A stretch of DNA of 64,000 nucleotides from positions 134,190 through 198,189 of the forward strand of contig JADFAD010000012.1 in assembly GCA_015665455.1 (NCBI GenBank), written 5' to 3'. The translations under genes and the position numbers were made by a program. This stretch comes from Oceanospirillaceae bacterium (GTDB taxonomy: Bacteria > Pseudomonadota > Gammaproteobacteria > Pseudomonadales > Litoribrevibacteraceae). Position 1 is the stretch's first letter; every line of letters begins with the position of its first letter. Shown here piece after piece: positions 54,863-63,836 of the stretch. The notes below the pieces were generated by a model. That model was not told the origin of the DNA, searched no databases, and worked only from the letters and a program-made list of their open reading frames with translations.

Positions 54863-55981
54863 GTGGATGCATCGAAGCCTAATATAACCATTTTAGCGGT
54901 TGATGACACGCCGTCGAATATTGATTTAGTGCGTGGTGTTTTATCTGAAACCTACTTAGTTCAAGCGGCTACCAGCGGTAAAATGGCGCTTAAGATTGTA
55001 GAGAAAAAAATTCCGGATTTAATCCTGCTTGACGTCATGATGCCCGATATGGATGGTTATGACGTGTGTAATGCACTTAAATCTAATGAGAAAACAAAAG
55101 ATATACCGGTCATATTTCTTACGGCTAAAGCTCAGGTGGAGGATGAAACGAAAGGGTTGGCTTTAGGTGCAGTGGATTATATTACCAAGCCCATCAGTCC
55201 ACCTATTTTGATGGAGCGAGTCAAAAATCATCTGATGTTAAAAGCACATCAGGACATGCTTAGACAGCAAAATGAAATTCTTGAAGATAAAGTGATAGAA
55301 CGTACCCATCAAATGGAGGAGCTTCAGGATGTGACTATGGTGGCAATGGGAGCTTTGGCTGAATCCCGTGATCCTGAAACGGGCAATCACATTCGAAGAA
55401 CTCAGCATTACGTAAAGATTTTGGCCATGCAGTTAAAAGATCATCCAAGGTTTAATGCCTTTTTAACCCCAGAAGTGATTACTTCATTGTATAAATCCGC
55501 GCCATTGCACGACATCGGTAAGGTGGGCGTACAGGACAGTATTTTACTTAAACCCGGTAAGCTGACCGACGAGGAGTTTGAGGAAATGAAGAAACACACC
55601 ACCTATGGCCGAGATGCCATTGTTGCAGCAGAAAAAAACATGACGGTGGCGGATAACTTTCTGACGTTTGCAAAAGAAATCGCATACGGTCATCAGGAAA
55701 AGTGGAATGGATCGGGGTATCCCGAAGGCGTTTCTGGTGATGAAATCCCCATTTCGGCGCGACTTATGGCAGTGGCAGATGTATATGATGCATTAATCAG
55801 TCGTCGTGTGTATAAACCTCCTTTTCCTCATGAGAAGGCGGTTGATATTATCAAAGAGGGCCGAGGTTCTCATTTCGATCCGGATATGGTCGATGCTTTT
55901 TTAGAAGTAGCGGATGCATTTTATGAAGTTGCTGAACGGTTTGCAGATACGGAAGAGGATTTAACCAAAGGAGAGGGTTAA
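54863..55981 (+). CDS. HD-GYP response regulator (cyclic-di-GMP phosphodiesterase)
   Basis: From the GTG at 54863 (GGAGG six bases upstream) the protein has 372 residues. The receiver domain has LAVDDTPSN and the phosphoacceptor in LILLDVMMPDMDGY. The HD-GYP domain has HDIGKVGVQDSILLKPGKL and YGHQEKWNGSGYPEGVSG. In the usual HHE motif the second His is Gln (HQE), as in a number of family members. It starts 46 bases after the hybrid kinase and is very likely its output, lowering cyclic-di-GMP. Longer starts (54827, 54857) lack proper spacing. Confidence 0.92.
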   Translation: MDASKPNITILAVDDTPSNIDLVRGVLSETYLVQAATSGKMALKIVEKKIPDLILLDVMMPDMDGYDVCNALKSNEKTKDIPVIFLTAKAQVEDETKGLALGAVDYITKPISPPILMERVKNHLMLKAHQDMLRQQNEILEDKVIERTHQMEELQDVTMVAMGALAESRDPETGNHIRRTQHYVKILAMQLKDHPRFNAFLTPEVITSLYKSAPLHDIGKVGVQDSILLKPGKLTDEEFEEMKKHTTYGRDAIVAAEKNMTVADNFLTFAKEIAYGHQEKWNGSGYPEGVSGDEIPISARLMAVADVYDALISRRVYKPPFPHEKAVDIIKEGRGSHFDPDMVDAFLEVADAFYEVAERFADTEEDLTKGEG

Positions 55982-56069
55982 AAACGCATCTTGTTGGTAT
56001 TTTTGTTCAGAGAGTATTCCCTCATAATCAATGTTAGTACTTTATTCGTCTAGGTTTCTGTCGTTTATA

Positions 56070-56104
56070 GAGAAAAAAGCGCTATTCATTAGAGCTTTTT
56101 TCTC
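56070..56104. terminator. Bidirectional hairpin between HD-GYP and lipoprotein genes
   Basis: A perfect 11-bp stem GAGAAAAAAGC / GCTTTTTTCTC, extended inside by AGC and GCT pairs, lies between the converging genes. The A/T tracts are part of the stem. Confidence 0.65.
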
Positions 56105-56119
56105 GGCCATGACAGAGGC

Positions 56120-56386
56120 TTAATCTTTTTTGATGATCGTAGTTAACTGAATAGGCGATTGTACTAAGGTTTTTTTACCGTTAATCGTTGGGTAAAAGAT
56201 GTAATACCCTTTGGTTGGTTCAGATGTGATTTTGTCATTTTCAACGTAGTAAACCGTGTTATGCCCTGAGATGTGGATCTCGTAATCACCGCCAAGCATT
56301 GTGTCCATTGTTCGTGTGGATCGGTTAATGAAATCGCAGCCTGTGATTAATAGCGCGATGAGCGTGAGTATGGATAGTCTTAACAT
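56120..56386 (-). CDS. Small hypothetical lipoprotein
   Basis: This 88-residue protein has a clear lipoprotein signal (MLRLSILTLIALLITGC, Cys at residue 17). The mature part is about 70 residues and probably beta-rich (DYEIHISGHNTVYYVENDKI). I do not recognise the family. It stands alone between two converging or parallel units. Confidence 0.7.
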   Translation of the reverse strand: MLRLSILTLIALLITGCDFINRSTRTMDTMLGGDYEIHISGHNTVYYVENDKITSEPTKGYYIFYPTINGKKTLVQSPIQLTTIIKKD

Positions 56387-56552
56387 TATGTACTCCCTGT
56401 ATCTTTACGGTTTTGTCTTGTTTGATGCTCATAATACAAATTTATAGGTAGATGGAAAGAAGTTAATGTTCATGACGCAGGGGTTAGAGTGGTTACTGTG
56501 TAAAAAAAATGGGCATAGTCTATCATCGAACTCGTATTTATTCATTCAAAGC

Positions 56553-56572
56553 GCCGCTCCTTTCTAAGCGGC
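56553..56572 (-). terminator. Weak hairpin at the end of lodB
   Basis: GCCGCT (56553-56558) and AGCGGC (56567-56572) form a 6-bp G+C stem that overlaps the lodB stop codon. There is no strong T-run. Confidence 0.35.
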
Positions 56573-57709
56573 ATTCATTGTGATTCGATTTTTCCAAAAG
56601 TCGGCGTCCAACCATCGGCGTTCTAAGCTGTAGGAATGGTTTCGATTGCGTAGGTAGATTTGATATTGGTCTCGTATCTTTTGTGTATAACTTAACGAAT
56701 TGTCATTACTGTTATTGAACCAGCTTTCTACTTTATCGGCCGCCATTAACCCGTGGCTTAATCCTTTATAGATGCCTTGGGCACTGATTGGGTCATAACT
56801 TGCGGCTGCGTCGCCGATGGCCATCCAGTTATTTCCTTCCAGTGAGGGCAAAATGCCTGAGAATATGGCGCAACTGTAATAGCTAGTATTTTCGAGCTTA
56901 AGTTTGGCTGCATTAGGTCCGACGAAGGTGGTTGCTGATAACGCTTGTTCAAAGCCTTGGTGATCATGTTCACGTAAATTCGGTATGATTTCTCTTTCTG
57001 ATACGATCATGCTGACCGTTCTTTGTTCGGGCAAAAGGGTTTGGTAACACCAACCTTCTCGGGTGGCTTCCAATTGAATTTGTTTGGAACCTTGGTTCTT
57101 TTTATTATTGTTGGCTATTTGGGCAAAGCGTACGGTCGCAAAGAGCTGGTCATCTATCTTCTTATGAATACCTAAGCTTCGAGCAAAACGCGCTTTAGCG
57201 CCGGAGGCGTCGATTACAAAACCGGCCTTGATCACGTGAGGTGTTCGATCGTTGCCTTGAGCAAGCAGTAGTGTGTGGGACTCTGTAGTGTTGCTAGCCT
57301 TTTTCGTGGTTTCTTGAGTGCCAATAAAACGGGTTGACCACGTTAGCTGTGCTCCGCAAGATTCGGCTTTGTTGACCAGCATTTGGTCGAAGGCCATGCG
57401 GTTTAAACGCCAAGAAGGGCCTAATGGATTGACGATAAAATCATTATAGCCGGGTGTCTCGCGTCCCCATACGGAGGCATAGCCCGGACAGGTTTGGTGG
57501 TTCTCTTGATAGAACGCTTTAGCGACACCCAGTTGTTTTAATAACAGAACTATTTCCGGTGGGCAGCTTTCTCCTAAACGTTCTTGATTTGGGGCTTGCC
57601 GGTCTACAACTAGCACGGAGGCATTTGTTTTTGTCCGAGTGGCGATGGCTGCCGCTAGACCGGCGGGGCCTCCTCCTAGAATGACTACGTCGTAGTTTGG
57701 TTTTAACAT
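56564..57709 (-). CDS. lodB: LodB-like FAD-dependent maturation partner
   Basis: This 381-residue flavoprotein has the dinucleotide motif VVILGGGPAGLAAAIA and the FAD motif WMAIGDAAASYDPISAQGI. It resembles the halogenase-like flavoproteins (LodB/GoxB) needed to build the cysteine tryptophylquinone cofactor in LodA-type oxidases. It is the last gene of the leftward cluster, 122 bases after lodA, which supports that role. Catalysis is not shown; the name follows the LodA neighbour. Confidence 0.85.
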   Translation of the reverse strand: MLKPNYDVVILGGGPAGLAAAIATRTKTNASVLVVDRQAPNQERLGESCPPEIVLLLKQLGVAKAFYQENHQTCPGYASVWGRETPGYNDFIVNPLGPSWRLNRMAFDQMLVNKAESCGAQLTWSTRFIGTQETTKKASNTTESHTLLLAQGNDRTPHVIKAGFVIDASGAKARFARSLGIHKKIDDQLFATVRFAQIANNNKKNQGSKQIQLEATREGWCYQTLLPEQRTVSMIVSEREIIPNLREHDHQGFEQALSATTFVGPNAAKLKLENTSYYSCAIFSGILPSLEGNNWMAIGDAAASYDPISAQGIYKGLSHGLMAADKVESWFNNSNDNSLSYTQKIRDQYQIYLRNRNHSYSLERRWLDADFWKNRITMNAA

Positions 57710-57786
57710 AATTGTCTCAATGTGTTGTTTATGCGTATTAAGGCTTAGTTTCTTTGACTCGGTTTTGAGCGCAACTTGAATACCAA

Positions 57787-57808
57787 AGGCCCTGATGCGT
57801 CAGGGCCT
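57787..57808 (-). terminator. Hairpin between lodA and lodB
   Basis: A perfect 9-bp stem AGGCCCTGA / TCAGGGCCT with a four-base loop lies 24 bases past the lodA stop. The T-run is short, so it may only attenuate reading into lodB. Confidence 0.6.
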
Positions 57809-57831
57809 AAAGCGTTTAAGGCTGCCGTGGT

Positions 57832-59916
57832 TTAGTGTGGGCAGCTTCTCTTCTTTTTCGGTGGGTTTGCATTAAATGGCCAGGCCGGAACTGGATCAGT
57901 GGCATCCCCTGGGTTGGTGAGTTGACTCTGTACCTCTAAGTACAATTCGGGGGCGAATTCCTGAGTGTCGCTATCGACATTGGTGCCTTGCACAATGATG
58001 CCGATTTTGTCCCAGTCTTGTACGGATTGTATCGGGTCTTGAAAGGTAGCGGCTGAGGCAGGGTTGATGGCATAGGTGCCTTTTCCTCGAATGGACCACT
58101 TTTGTTGCGGCAAGACGTTATTGTAAACTTCTTCAGCCACATAGACTGCGTCAGGTCGTTGTGACGGCCAAGACCAGTAAAGAGTGGATTCCGCCCCGTT
58201 ACTTTCATTAACACCGTCGGTATTAATGGCAGTAGCATGGATGGAACAGGAGTTGTAATCCGTTTGCCAAGGGGTAGCCATAAACTTGGAAAGGTCTCCA
58301 GGTTCCAATCCGTGTGTCATATTGTGAAGAGGTATCCAGCCGCTTTTTAGGTAGGGGGTGGTTTCTTTTGTTTCTTTGCTTAAACCTGAATAGGTAAGAG
58401 GGTATTGCTTGATTCGGAACGGGCCTGCGCCAGACTCTTTCCAATCCTGTTGGTAGATGTCTTTTTCCATTATGGTGTAACTGACTTCGATGCCCGGTAC
58501 GTATCGCCCGCCTAAGCAATTGGCCATGGATGCCATGTCTAAAATCTCTCCGGGGCCTAGTTTTGATTCGCCCCCTTTCTCAAACTGTTTCTTGCTCCAT
58601 TGTTCAAGCATAAAGTATTGCGTTTTGGTCACGGTTAAGAAGGAAGTGCCAGCGGCACCAAGAGAAAGAGGCATCAGTGGCGCGCCAATGTTTGTCTCAT
58701 TTTTATTGGGGTCTCTTATGAAGTTTAATGCCGCCATGATGGTTTCATTCGGGTCATTATCTTCATTAATGGCTTGGACAGCTGTGTGAGCTTGCAGTGC
58801 AAGTGGCGGTAAGTTAGCCGTCCAGCGTTGCAAGTTGCAGGCAATAAAAATAGGTTGGATGTCTTGAGTGAAATTTGGCTGGTAGGTAGGCTTATAACGA
58901 TAAGCATCTTCGTCGTGCGTTATTCCATACAGTTCTGGTTGCAGCTCTAAATCTCGAACAAACATGTTATATACGTCATCCCAAACGGAGACGACATTAC
59001 GAATTTGAGGGGCGTATGCTGGGTCGCCGCAAACCACCCAAGCGCCAAAGGCCTCTTCAGTGGTGCCGTCGTCAAATACCAAGGTAACATTTACTGGACC
59101 ATCGGCTGCTGAATCAAACCAACCTACGTTATTGAGGTCTCCTGTCATTTGAATCGGAACACCGTATTCGTCATATTGACCTACTGCGTTACCGGAGCTT
59201 GCTAGGACAAGGAGGCGACCGTCATCGTCGGTAAGTATTTCACCTAAGGTGTCTAACGGACCACTGGGTTCGTATAGCTCGTCATTGGTGTCTTCAGGGA
59301 AGCGGATAGGGTAATTCGGTAAAGGGGTAATTTCACCGGCTTGTTTTACGCATTTTGCTTCGGAACAACGATTAAACTTGGCTGAATCGCCCGAGGATGC
59401 ACTGATGGCTCTTGGTCCTGCATCGATCATTAGACGATTAAGACGGTAATCTGAGTTGATGTCGCCGTGTACTTCAGGATTACGTAACTGAGGAACTTGA
59501 TTATCGGCGTAAGCTTCTATGCCTTTGTTGTTCACAACGTTGTATACGGCAGCTTTTTTATTGGCTAAGTGACTTGACCAACGAAGATCGGTGACGGTTC
59601 GACCGTCGGCCAGTTTGGTGCCAATTACGATTTCAGTACCGCTTCCCGATGGGTAGGTATCGGGGCCATTGACATCGTACGCGTATATTCGGAATCGTGC
59701 GGCCTGTTTTTTAAGATTGCCTTCTTCGTCTCTAAGGTCGTTACTGGTGACGGGGGTATTTTCCGTGCCTTTCTTGATTGGAAGGCCGCCCGTCACTTGG
59801 GTTCCTTCTTGCGGTAAACCAGCGCTGGTTTCTGGAGAAAGAATATAATCTTCGCTGGTGCCAAAGCGAGCAAAGTTAACGCTAGGGTGTACCCTGAATA
59901 CAGTTTTATTGGTCAT
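57832..59916 (-). CDS. LodA/GoxA-type quinoprotein amino-acid oxidase
   Basis: From the ATG at 59916 this has 694 residues. It starts MTNKTVFRVHPSVNFARFG, the family opening. LodA-type enzymes oxidise an amino acid (lysine, glycine or others) to release ammonia and H2O2, with a cysteine tryptophylquinone made from a Cys and a Trp. The candidates are C467 in MANCLGGRYVPGIEV and W550 in FMATPWQTDYNSC. No signal peptide is seen, as in known secreted members. It begins 14 bases after the ferritin-like gene and is followed by lodB. The substrate is not known. Confidence 0.88.
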   Translation of the reverse strand: MTNKTVFRVHPSVNFARFGTSEDYILSPETSAGLPQEGTQVTGGLPIKKGTENTPVTSNDLRDEEGNLKKQAARFRIYAYDVNGPDTYPSGSGTEIVIGTKLADGRTVTDLRWSSHLANKKAAVYNVVNNKGIEAYADNQVPQLRNPEVHGDINSDYRLNRLMIDAGPRAISASSGDSAKFNRCSEAKCVKQAGEITPLPNYPIRFPEDTNDELYEPSGPLDTLGEILTDDDGRLLVLASSGNAVGQYDEYGVPIQMTGDLNNVGWFDSAADGPVNVTLVFDDGTTEEAFGAWVVCGDPAYAPQIRNVVSVWDDVYNMFVRDLELQPELYGITHDEDAYRYKPTYQPNFTQDIQPIFIACNLQRWTANLPPLALQAHTAVQAINEDNDPNETIMAALNFIRDPNKNETNIGAPLMPLSLGAAGTSFLTVTKTQYFMLEQWSKKQFEKGGESKLGPGEILDMASMANCLGGRYVPGIEVSYTIMEKDIYQQDWKESGAGPFRIKQYPLTYSGLSKETKETTPYLKSGWIPLHNMTHGLEPGDLSKFMATPWQTDYNSCSIHATAINTDGVNESNGAESTLYWSWPSQRPDAVYVAEEVYNNVLPQQKWSIRGKGTYAINPASAATFQDPIQSVQDWDKIGIIVQGTNVDSDTQEFAPELYLEVQSQLTNPGDATDPVPAWPFNANPPKKKRSCPH

Positions 59917-59930
59917 GGTTGGAGCATCCC

Positions 59931-60920
59931 TTAGTGCTGATTGGTTTCGCTGAATTTTGGTGTTACGCCGTTTTCCCAACAATTGCGGAGAGCGCCGCCG
60001 ACACTGGCCATAATGGGGAAGAAGTTGTCTGGATTCTCGCCCTTAAACAAGGCTTCCAATAATTCGGTTAATCGACCGAATTGCTTCACCAAAATATTCT
60101 GCAGTTGAAGGTCTTCAGGGGTATATTCGCTTGGCGGTTTAGTACTGAAGGTCTCGGGAAGTTCGCAACCATCTAAGCCTCCGGCATCTTTGATTTGATT
60201 GAATTTAACAAAGTGATCGTCTTCCGGCTCAGTGTCATCCGCTGTGTTTTGGAATACTGACGGTACGATAGGGTCTTTCTTGCATTGGCCTTCACCTTGA
60301 TCGGTGATGAGATCAATTAGTAGGGATACTTGATCAAAACCAGCCTCACCAGATTCGGTAACCGTCATGTTTGGCATATTTCGATAGAAGGCTGAGAAGG
60401 CATCCACTTGTCTTACGCCACCTTTAATATGATCTTTTAGTAATGAAGCGCCAAAGCGTAAAGCATCGTAGAACGCGCCTATGCTGCTGTATTCGTTGAT
60501 GAGGCTTTCAAGAAGGATTTCTAATGGTGGAGGGTTAAACTCAGGTAACTCAACCAAACACATTCCGTTTATGTGCATCAAATCTAATGGTCCGATTTCA
60601 GCGGTATAAGGCATGTAAGGTTCGGTTTTTTCGCTGGGATCAAGATTAAAGTTTAGGTGTGGAATCTTCGTCCCTTTATAAACGGGAGGTGTAATTGTGG
60701 GGGATAATCCGTATGCATTTGCAATATTGGCGGCGCATTGCAAATGCAGCATTTCTTGGTTAATCACCGTTCGTATTAATTGATAGGCGTTTGAATCACG
60801 ATTTTTGATTGAGTACATGGCGGACATGTAATAAGGAATTGTCCAAAGCTCTAGATCCACTGCTGCTTGTAAGTGGTCTTTTAAGTTTTCCATGCCCCAA
60901 TCTGTGTGTTTTATTTTCAT
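59931..60920 (-). CDS. VioB/RebD-type ferritin-like protein
   Basis: This 329-residue protein has an N-terminal ferritin-like four-helix domain of the type found in VioB/RebD iminophenylpyruvate dimer synthases. LQAAVDLELWTIPYYMSAMY and QEMLHLQCAANIANAYG give the Glu and ExxH metal ligands. It lacks the long RebD extension. It is 14 bases upstream of lodA, so it is cotranscribed. It may help make or handle the oxidase product or cofactor, but no function has been shown for this context. No signal peptide is seen. Confidence 0.8.
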   Translation of the reverse strand: MKIKHTDWGMENLKDHLQAAVDLELWTIPYYMSAMYSIKNRDSNAYQLIRTVINQEMLHLQCAANIANAYGLSPTITPPVYKGTKIPHLNFNLDPSEKTEPYMPYTAEIGPLDLMHINGMCLVELPEFNPPPLEILLESLINEYSSIGAFYDALRFGASLLKDHIKGGVRQVDAFSAFYRNMPNMTVTESGEAGFDQVSLLIDLITDQGEGQCKKDPIVPSVFQNTADDTEPEDDHFVKFNQIKDAGGLDGCELPETFSTKPPSEYTPEDLQLQNILVKQFGRLTELLEALFKGENPDNFFPIMASVGGALRNCWENGVTPKFSETNQH

Positions 60921-61245
60921 GAGATTCCATCTTTTATTATTGGGTGAATGAGTGCATTAAGCACTTTTGATCGTAATTAAGGCTGGGCTCGCGGTTGGTC
61001 GCCGAATCATCTATCTCCTCAATAGATACACTCTAATCACAAATGAAAGCGCTAAGTCCTTCCTCTTTTTGGGAGTGACTTCTGCACTAAAATTTATAGT
61101 CGACGATGTTTGGAATAAATATTACATGGAATTACAGGGAGGGCTTGAGTAGCAAATATCAGAGCGCATAATGCGCCCTTATATTGACTCTATATAGAGT
61201 CTTAAATTGCTGAAAAATGAGTCTTAAATTGCTGAAAAATGAGTT
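60921..61245. other. Gap with palindrome and 22-bp tandem repeat
   Basis: The region between the lipoxygenase and ferritin-like genes holds the near-palindrome GCGCATAATGCGC (61163-61175), the perfect 16-bp palindrome GACTCTATATAGAGTC (61186-61201) and two copies of a 22-base repeat (61201-61222, 61223-61244) that run up to the lipoxygenase stop. I see no convincing gene in it. Confidence 0.6.
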
Positions 61246-63330
61246 TTAAATGTTGATGCTTTGAGGAATTCTAGACGGCAGTAAACTCTGATATTGAGGT
61301 CTATGAAGGTTTCGATCCCCAATTTTTCGTTCTACAGCATCAAGCTTGTCTCGGAACGTGACTAGTGCTCCCTGTACTTTGGTATCACTGAAGTAGTTAC
61401 CTCTTTGGTGTCGGTTGTAGTCTCCTAAACGAGTGAAGTATACGCCGCCTAAACCGTGAGTTATCAATTGTTGCTGAAGTGCTTGTTGTAATGGAGGAAG
61501 CGTGGCCAGCAAACTTTGACTTTCTGATCCCTCTGTACTTGTAGGTGCTGGTGCATAGGCAGCCATCGGCATACTTGGGGTATAGCTCATTACAGACAAT
61601 TGAGGGAAATTAACTGCAGCGTGTTGTGCGCTGGCAGTAAATATCACCATTGTCAGCACATCAACCAGATACGCTTTGGTGAATATACCTAGGTTGCCTT
61701 TCGGATCTTTTTCTCCTAACCCGTTAATGCAGCCACCGTCTTTGCTGATGAGGTCTTGTGTCCAAGATTGCAACGCTTTATCACCTGCGATTTGCGCGTC
61801 GTTAGCGAAATAAATATCCACATAATCTGTACACCAGCTTTTAATTGCGTCCCAAACATCCATGGCATCATCGCGATAAGGGTAGGACACAGGTAGGTTT
61901 TTGTTTGCCATGAACCGACTGGCAAGTTGATTTGGTAGCATGCGTTCATTGAAGTTGAGTTCACTCAATGCGTTCGTAGTGACTTCCCAGTCTGTTTCAA
62001 TAGTTCCTCCTAGTGAACTGTCGACGGCACCACCTGGATTAATGAGCGTAAGGATAGCTGCGTTATTAATGAATAAGGTGCCTTGAAAATGCGGTAGTAA
62101 CAAAGTGTAAATTGGGTGTTTGTCGTTGAGTTTTCGCTGAGTACTGACGGCAAAGGGCTCGATCAGCAGATGAGTTAAGCCTAAATGACTGATTAATTCG
62201 TGGTAATTTGCATTAGCAGCTTGAAAATGCGTTTTGGCAAGCGTCCAAGTTTCTTTGTGGAAAGGGTAGATAACAGGATTACTTTCAGAAGGTTGTTGAT
62301 CAACTTGGATTGCAATGGATTTCAGCGCGCCGGATGTATCTCCTTTTTTAACTGCAAACAGTGCCATTGACGCGGCAATGTATTTTTGTAGTGGGAAGGT
62401 ACCTGGTTCCATCACTGAAAGGGCTTTGTAATCTGTGAGGTACAACCGATTTTCTGAAATTGCCAACTCAATTGAATCATCTGGCCCCATAATTCTACTG
62501 AATGATTTGTTGTCCACGGGAAACTTAGCGGGCAGTGAATCTATTACTCGTTCAATGACCAGAGGGTTAGGTCCTGATACTTGAAAGGCGGCAAAGGCGT
62601 CATCGTTATGCAGTGTAGACAGCACGTCAGGCACCACAAATGTTTGAAATTGTTCTGCGTACTGGCGCAGGGACGTTGCATCACCATGCAGTCCTGCAGC
62701 ATTAAGCACTTCTTGAATGACGGAATGGGCTAAGAACCCAAAGACATTTTTAAGCAGCGCTTGAATACCATCACTCAGGTTTTTAATTTCCTTCTGAGCG
62801 ACTTTATCCAATTCTTTGGCAAGTATGGAGCCAAGTGCTGCACCACAGTCTTTCTTCAATTGGTCTTCAATAAACTTGGCTAATTGTGCTTCTTTTTGAT
62901 GAATGTCATTCTCAATCTTGCTGGAAGCGATATCGGCAAACTCTATGACCTTATGCAATATTTCCAGCTTCTGTTTGATAAGCCCTATAACTTCATTAAG
63001 GGAAACAGGATTTTTAGTGGATGTGTTATTGGTGACCCCTACAGCGCCTACATCTAATAAGTTGGTTAACTTTATAGTGATGTTAGTGAGAAGCTGAACA
63101 AGGACTTCACCAATTTCGATAACCTGCACTAAATTCGGATTTTGGTTCGAGGGAAACGGGTGACTCTCATCAACTTTGAGAACCGCTATTGGCTCAAGTA
63201 TTTTTTTAGACCCATCTTTAAGAGTGTATGTGTAGGAATGCATGTACTCATAGCTCTGTTGACCCGCTACTGGTGTATTCTTTTTCTTATTTGTCTTGGC
63301 CGGTGTTAATTCTGCTGTTTGTTCGGTCAT
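61246..63330 (-). CDS. Bacterial lipoxygenase
   Basis: From the ATG at 63330 (GGAG six bases upstream) this has 694 residues. Lipoxygenases add O2 to polyunsaturated fatty acids with one non-haem iron. All five ligands are visible: H382 and H387 in ELISHLGLTHLLIEPFA, H570 and N574 in TASAQHAAVNFPQ, and the C-terminal Ile (SINI). Positions match P. aeruginosa LoxA closely (377, 382, 555, 559, 685). A helical N-terminal region (about 65-215) may form a lid. No signal peptide is seen. A start at 63378 is an alternative. It is upstream of the ferritin-lodA-lodB operon. Confidence 0.92.
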   Translation of the reverse strand: MTEQTAELTPAKTNKKKNTPVAGQQSYEYMHSYTYTLKDGSKKILEPIAVLKVDESHPFPSNQNPNLVQVIEIGEVLVQLLTNITIKLTNLLDVGAVGVTNNTSTKNPVSLNEVIGLIKQKLEILHKVIEFADIASSKIENDIHQKEAQLAKFIEDQLKKDCGAALGSILAKELDKVAQKEIKNLSDGIQALLKNVFGFLAHSVIQEVLNAAGLHGDATSLRQYAEQFQTFVVPDVLSTLHNDDAFAAFQVSGPNPLVIERVIDSLPAKFPVDNKSFSRIMGPDDSIELAISENRLYLTDYKALSVMEPGTFPLQKYIAASMALFAVKKGDTSGALKSIAIQVDQQPSESNPVIYPFHKETWTLAKTHFQAANANYHELISHLGLTHLLIEPFAVSTQRKLNDKHPIYTLLLPHFQGTLFINNAAILTLINPGGAVDSSLGGTIETDWEVTTNALSELNFNERMLPNQLASRFMANKNLPVSYPYRDDAMDVWDAIKSWCTDYVDIYFANDAQIAGDKALQSWTQDLISKDGGCINGLGEKDPKGNLGIFTKAYLVDVLTMVIFTASAQHAAVNFPQLSVMSYTPSMPMAAYAPAPTSTEGSESQSLLATLPPLQQALQQQLITHGLGGVYFTRLGDYNRHQRGNYFSDTKVQGALVTFRDKLDAVERKIGDRNLHRPQYQSLLPSRIPQSINI

Positions 63331-63680
63331 GTTGATCTCCATCTCATCACATTCGTTATTTTTAAATTGGCTGCTCATCGAGTTAAATCCATTAACTTTG
63401 AGTGTCAGTAAGTTCCGCTAAAAAATGGAATTTCTGAACTGCTGCTGTAATAAACTTGGTTTGATGACTCATGAAGAGACTAGGTACGAACTTAGAGCAA
63501 TAAAATTACGAGTAATTACACAGGTATATTTCGTGGTTTTTATAAGGAGTAGTTAAGAATGAATTAAGTAAACTAACCTCTTGTATGAATAGTGAGCAGA
63601 ATTGCGTTTTTAGTCATTTTTCTGAGTGAATATTATACTGTTCTTAATGGCTAAATAATTAAATTGAAATATGTTGAAAA
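63331..63680. other. Gap between lipoxygenase and rRNA promoters
   Basis: This A+T-rich region must hold the lipoxygenase promoter on the leftward strand. I see no gene or clear promoter pair in it. Confidence 0.4.
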
Positions 63681-63685
63681 AGGGC

Positions 63686-63713
63686 TTGTATAGGACAGAT
63701 TAATCCCTATAAT
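63686..63713 (+). promoter_or_regulatory. rRNA operon promoter P1
   Basis: TTGTAT (63686-63691) and TATAAT (63708-63713) with a 16-base spacer are followed by GCGC, a discriminator of stringent type. Confidence 0.8.
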
Positions 63714-63808
63714 GCGCTCCACGTTCTGAGAGGGGCAAGCGGTAAAGCTGATTTGACCGAGGTTTGATTGGTGATCGCGATTCTGAATTGAATCACTTCT
63801 CCAGAAGG

Positions 63809-63836
63809 TTGACACAGAGATTTAAATCGTTATAAT
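63809..63836 (+). promoter_or_regulatory. rRNA operon promoter P2
   Basis: A perfect TTGACA (63809-63814) and TATAAT (63831-63836), 16 bases apart, are followed by GTGCG. This is the strongest promoter in the window. Confidence 0.9.

Noticed and set aside
60967..61152. A 61-codon forward frame between the lipoxygenase and ferritin-like genes
   Set aside because: It has no ribosome site or family pattern and overlaps nothing that supports it.
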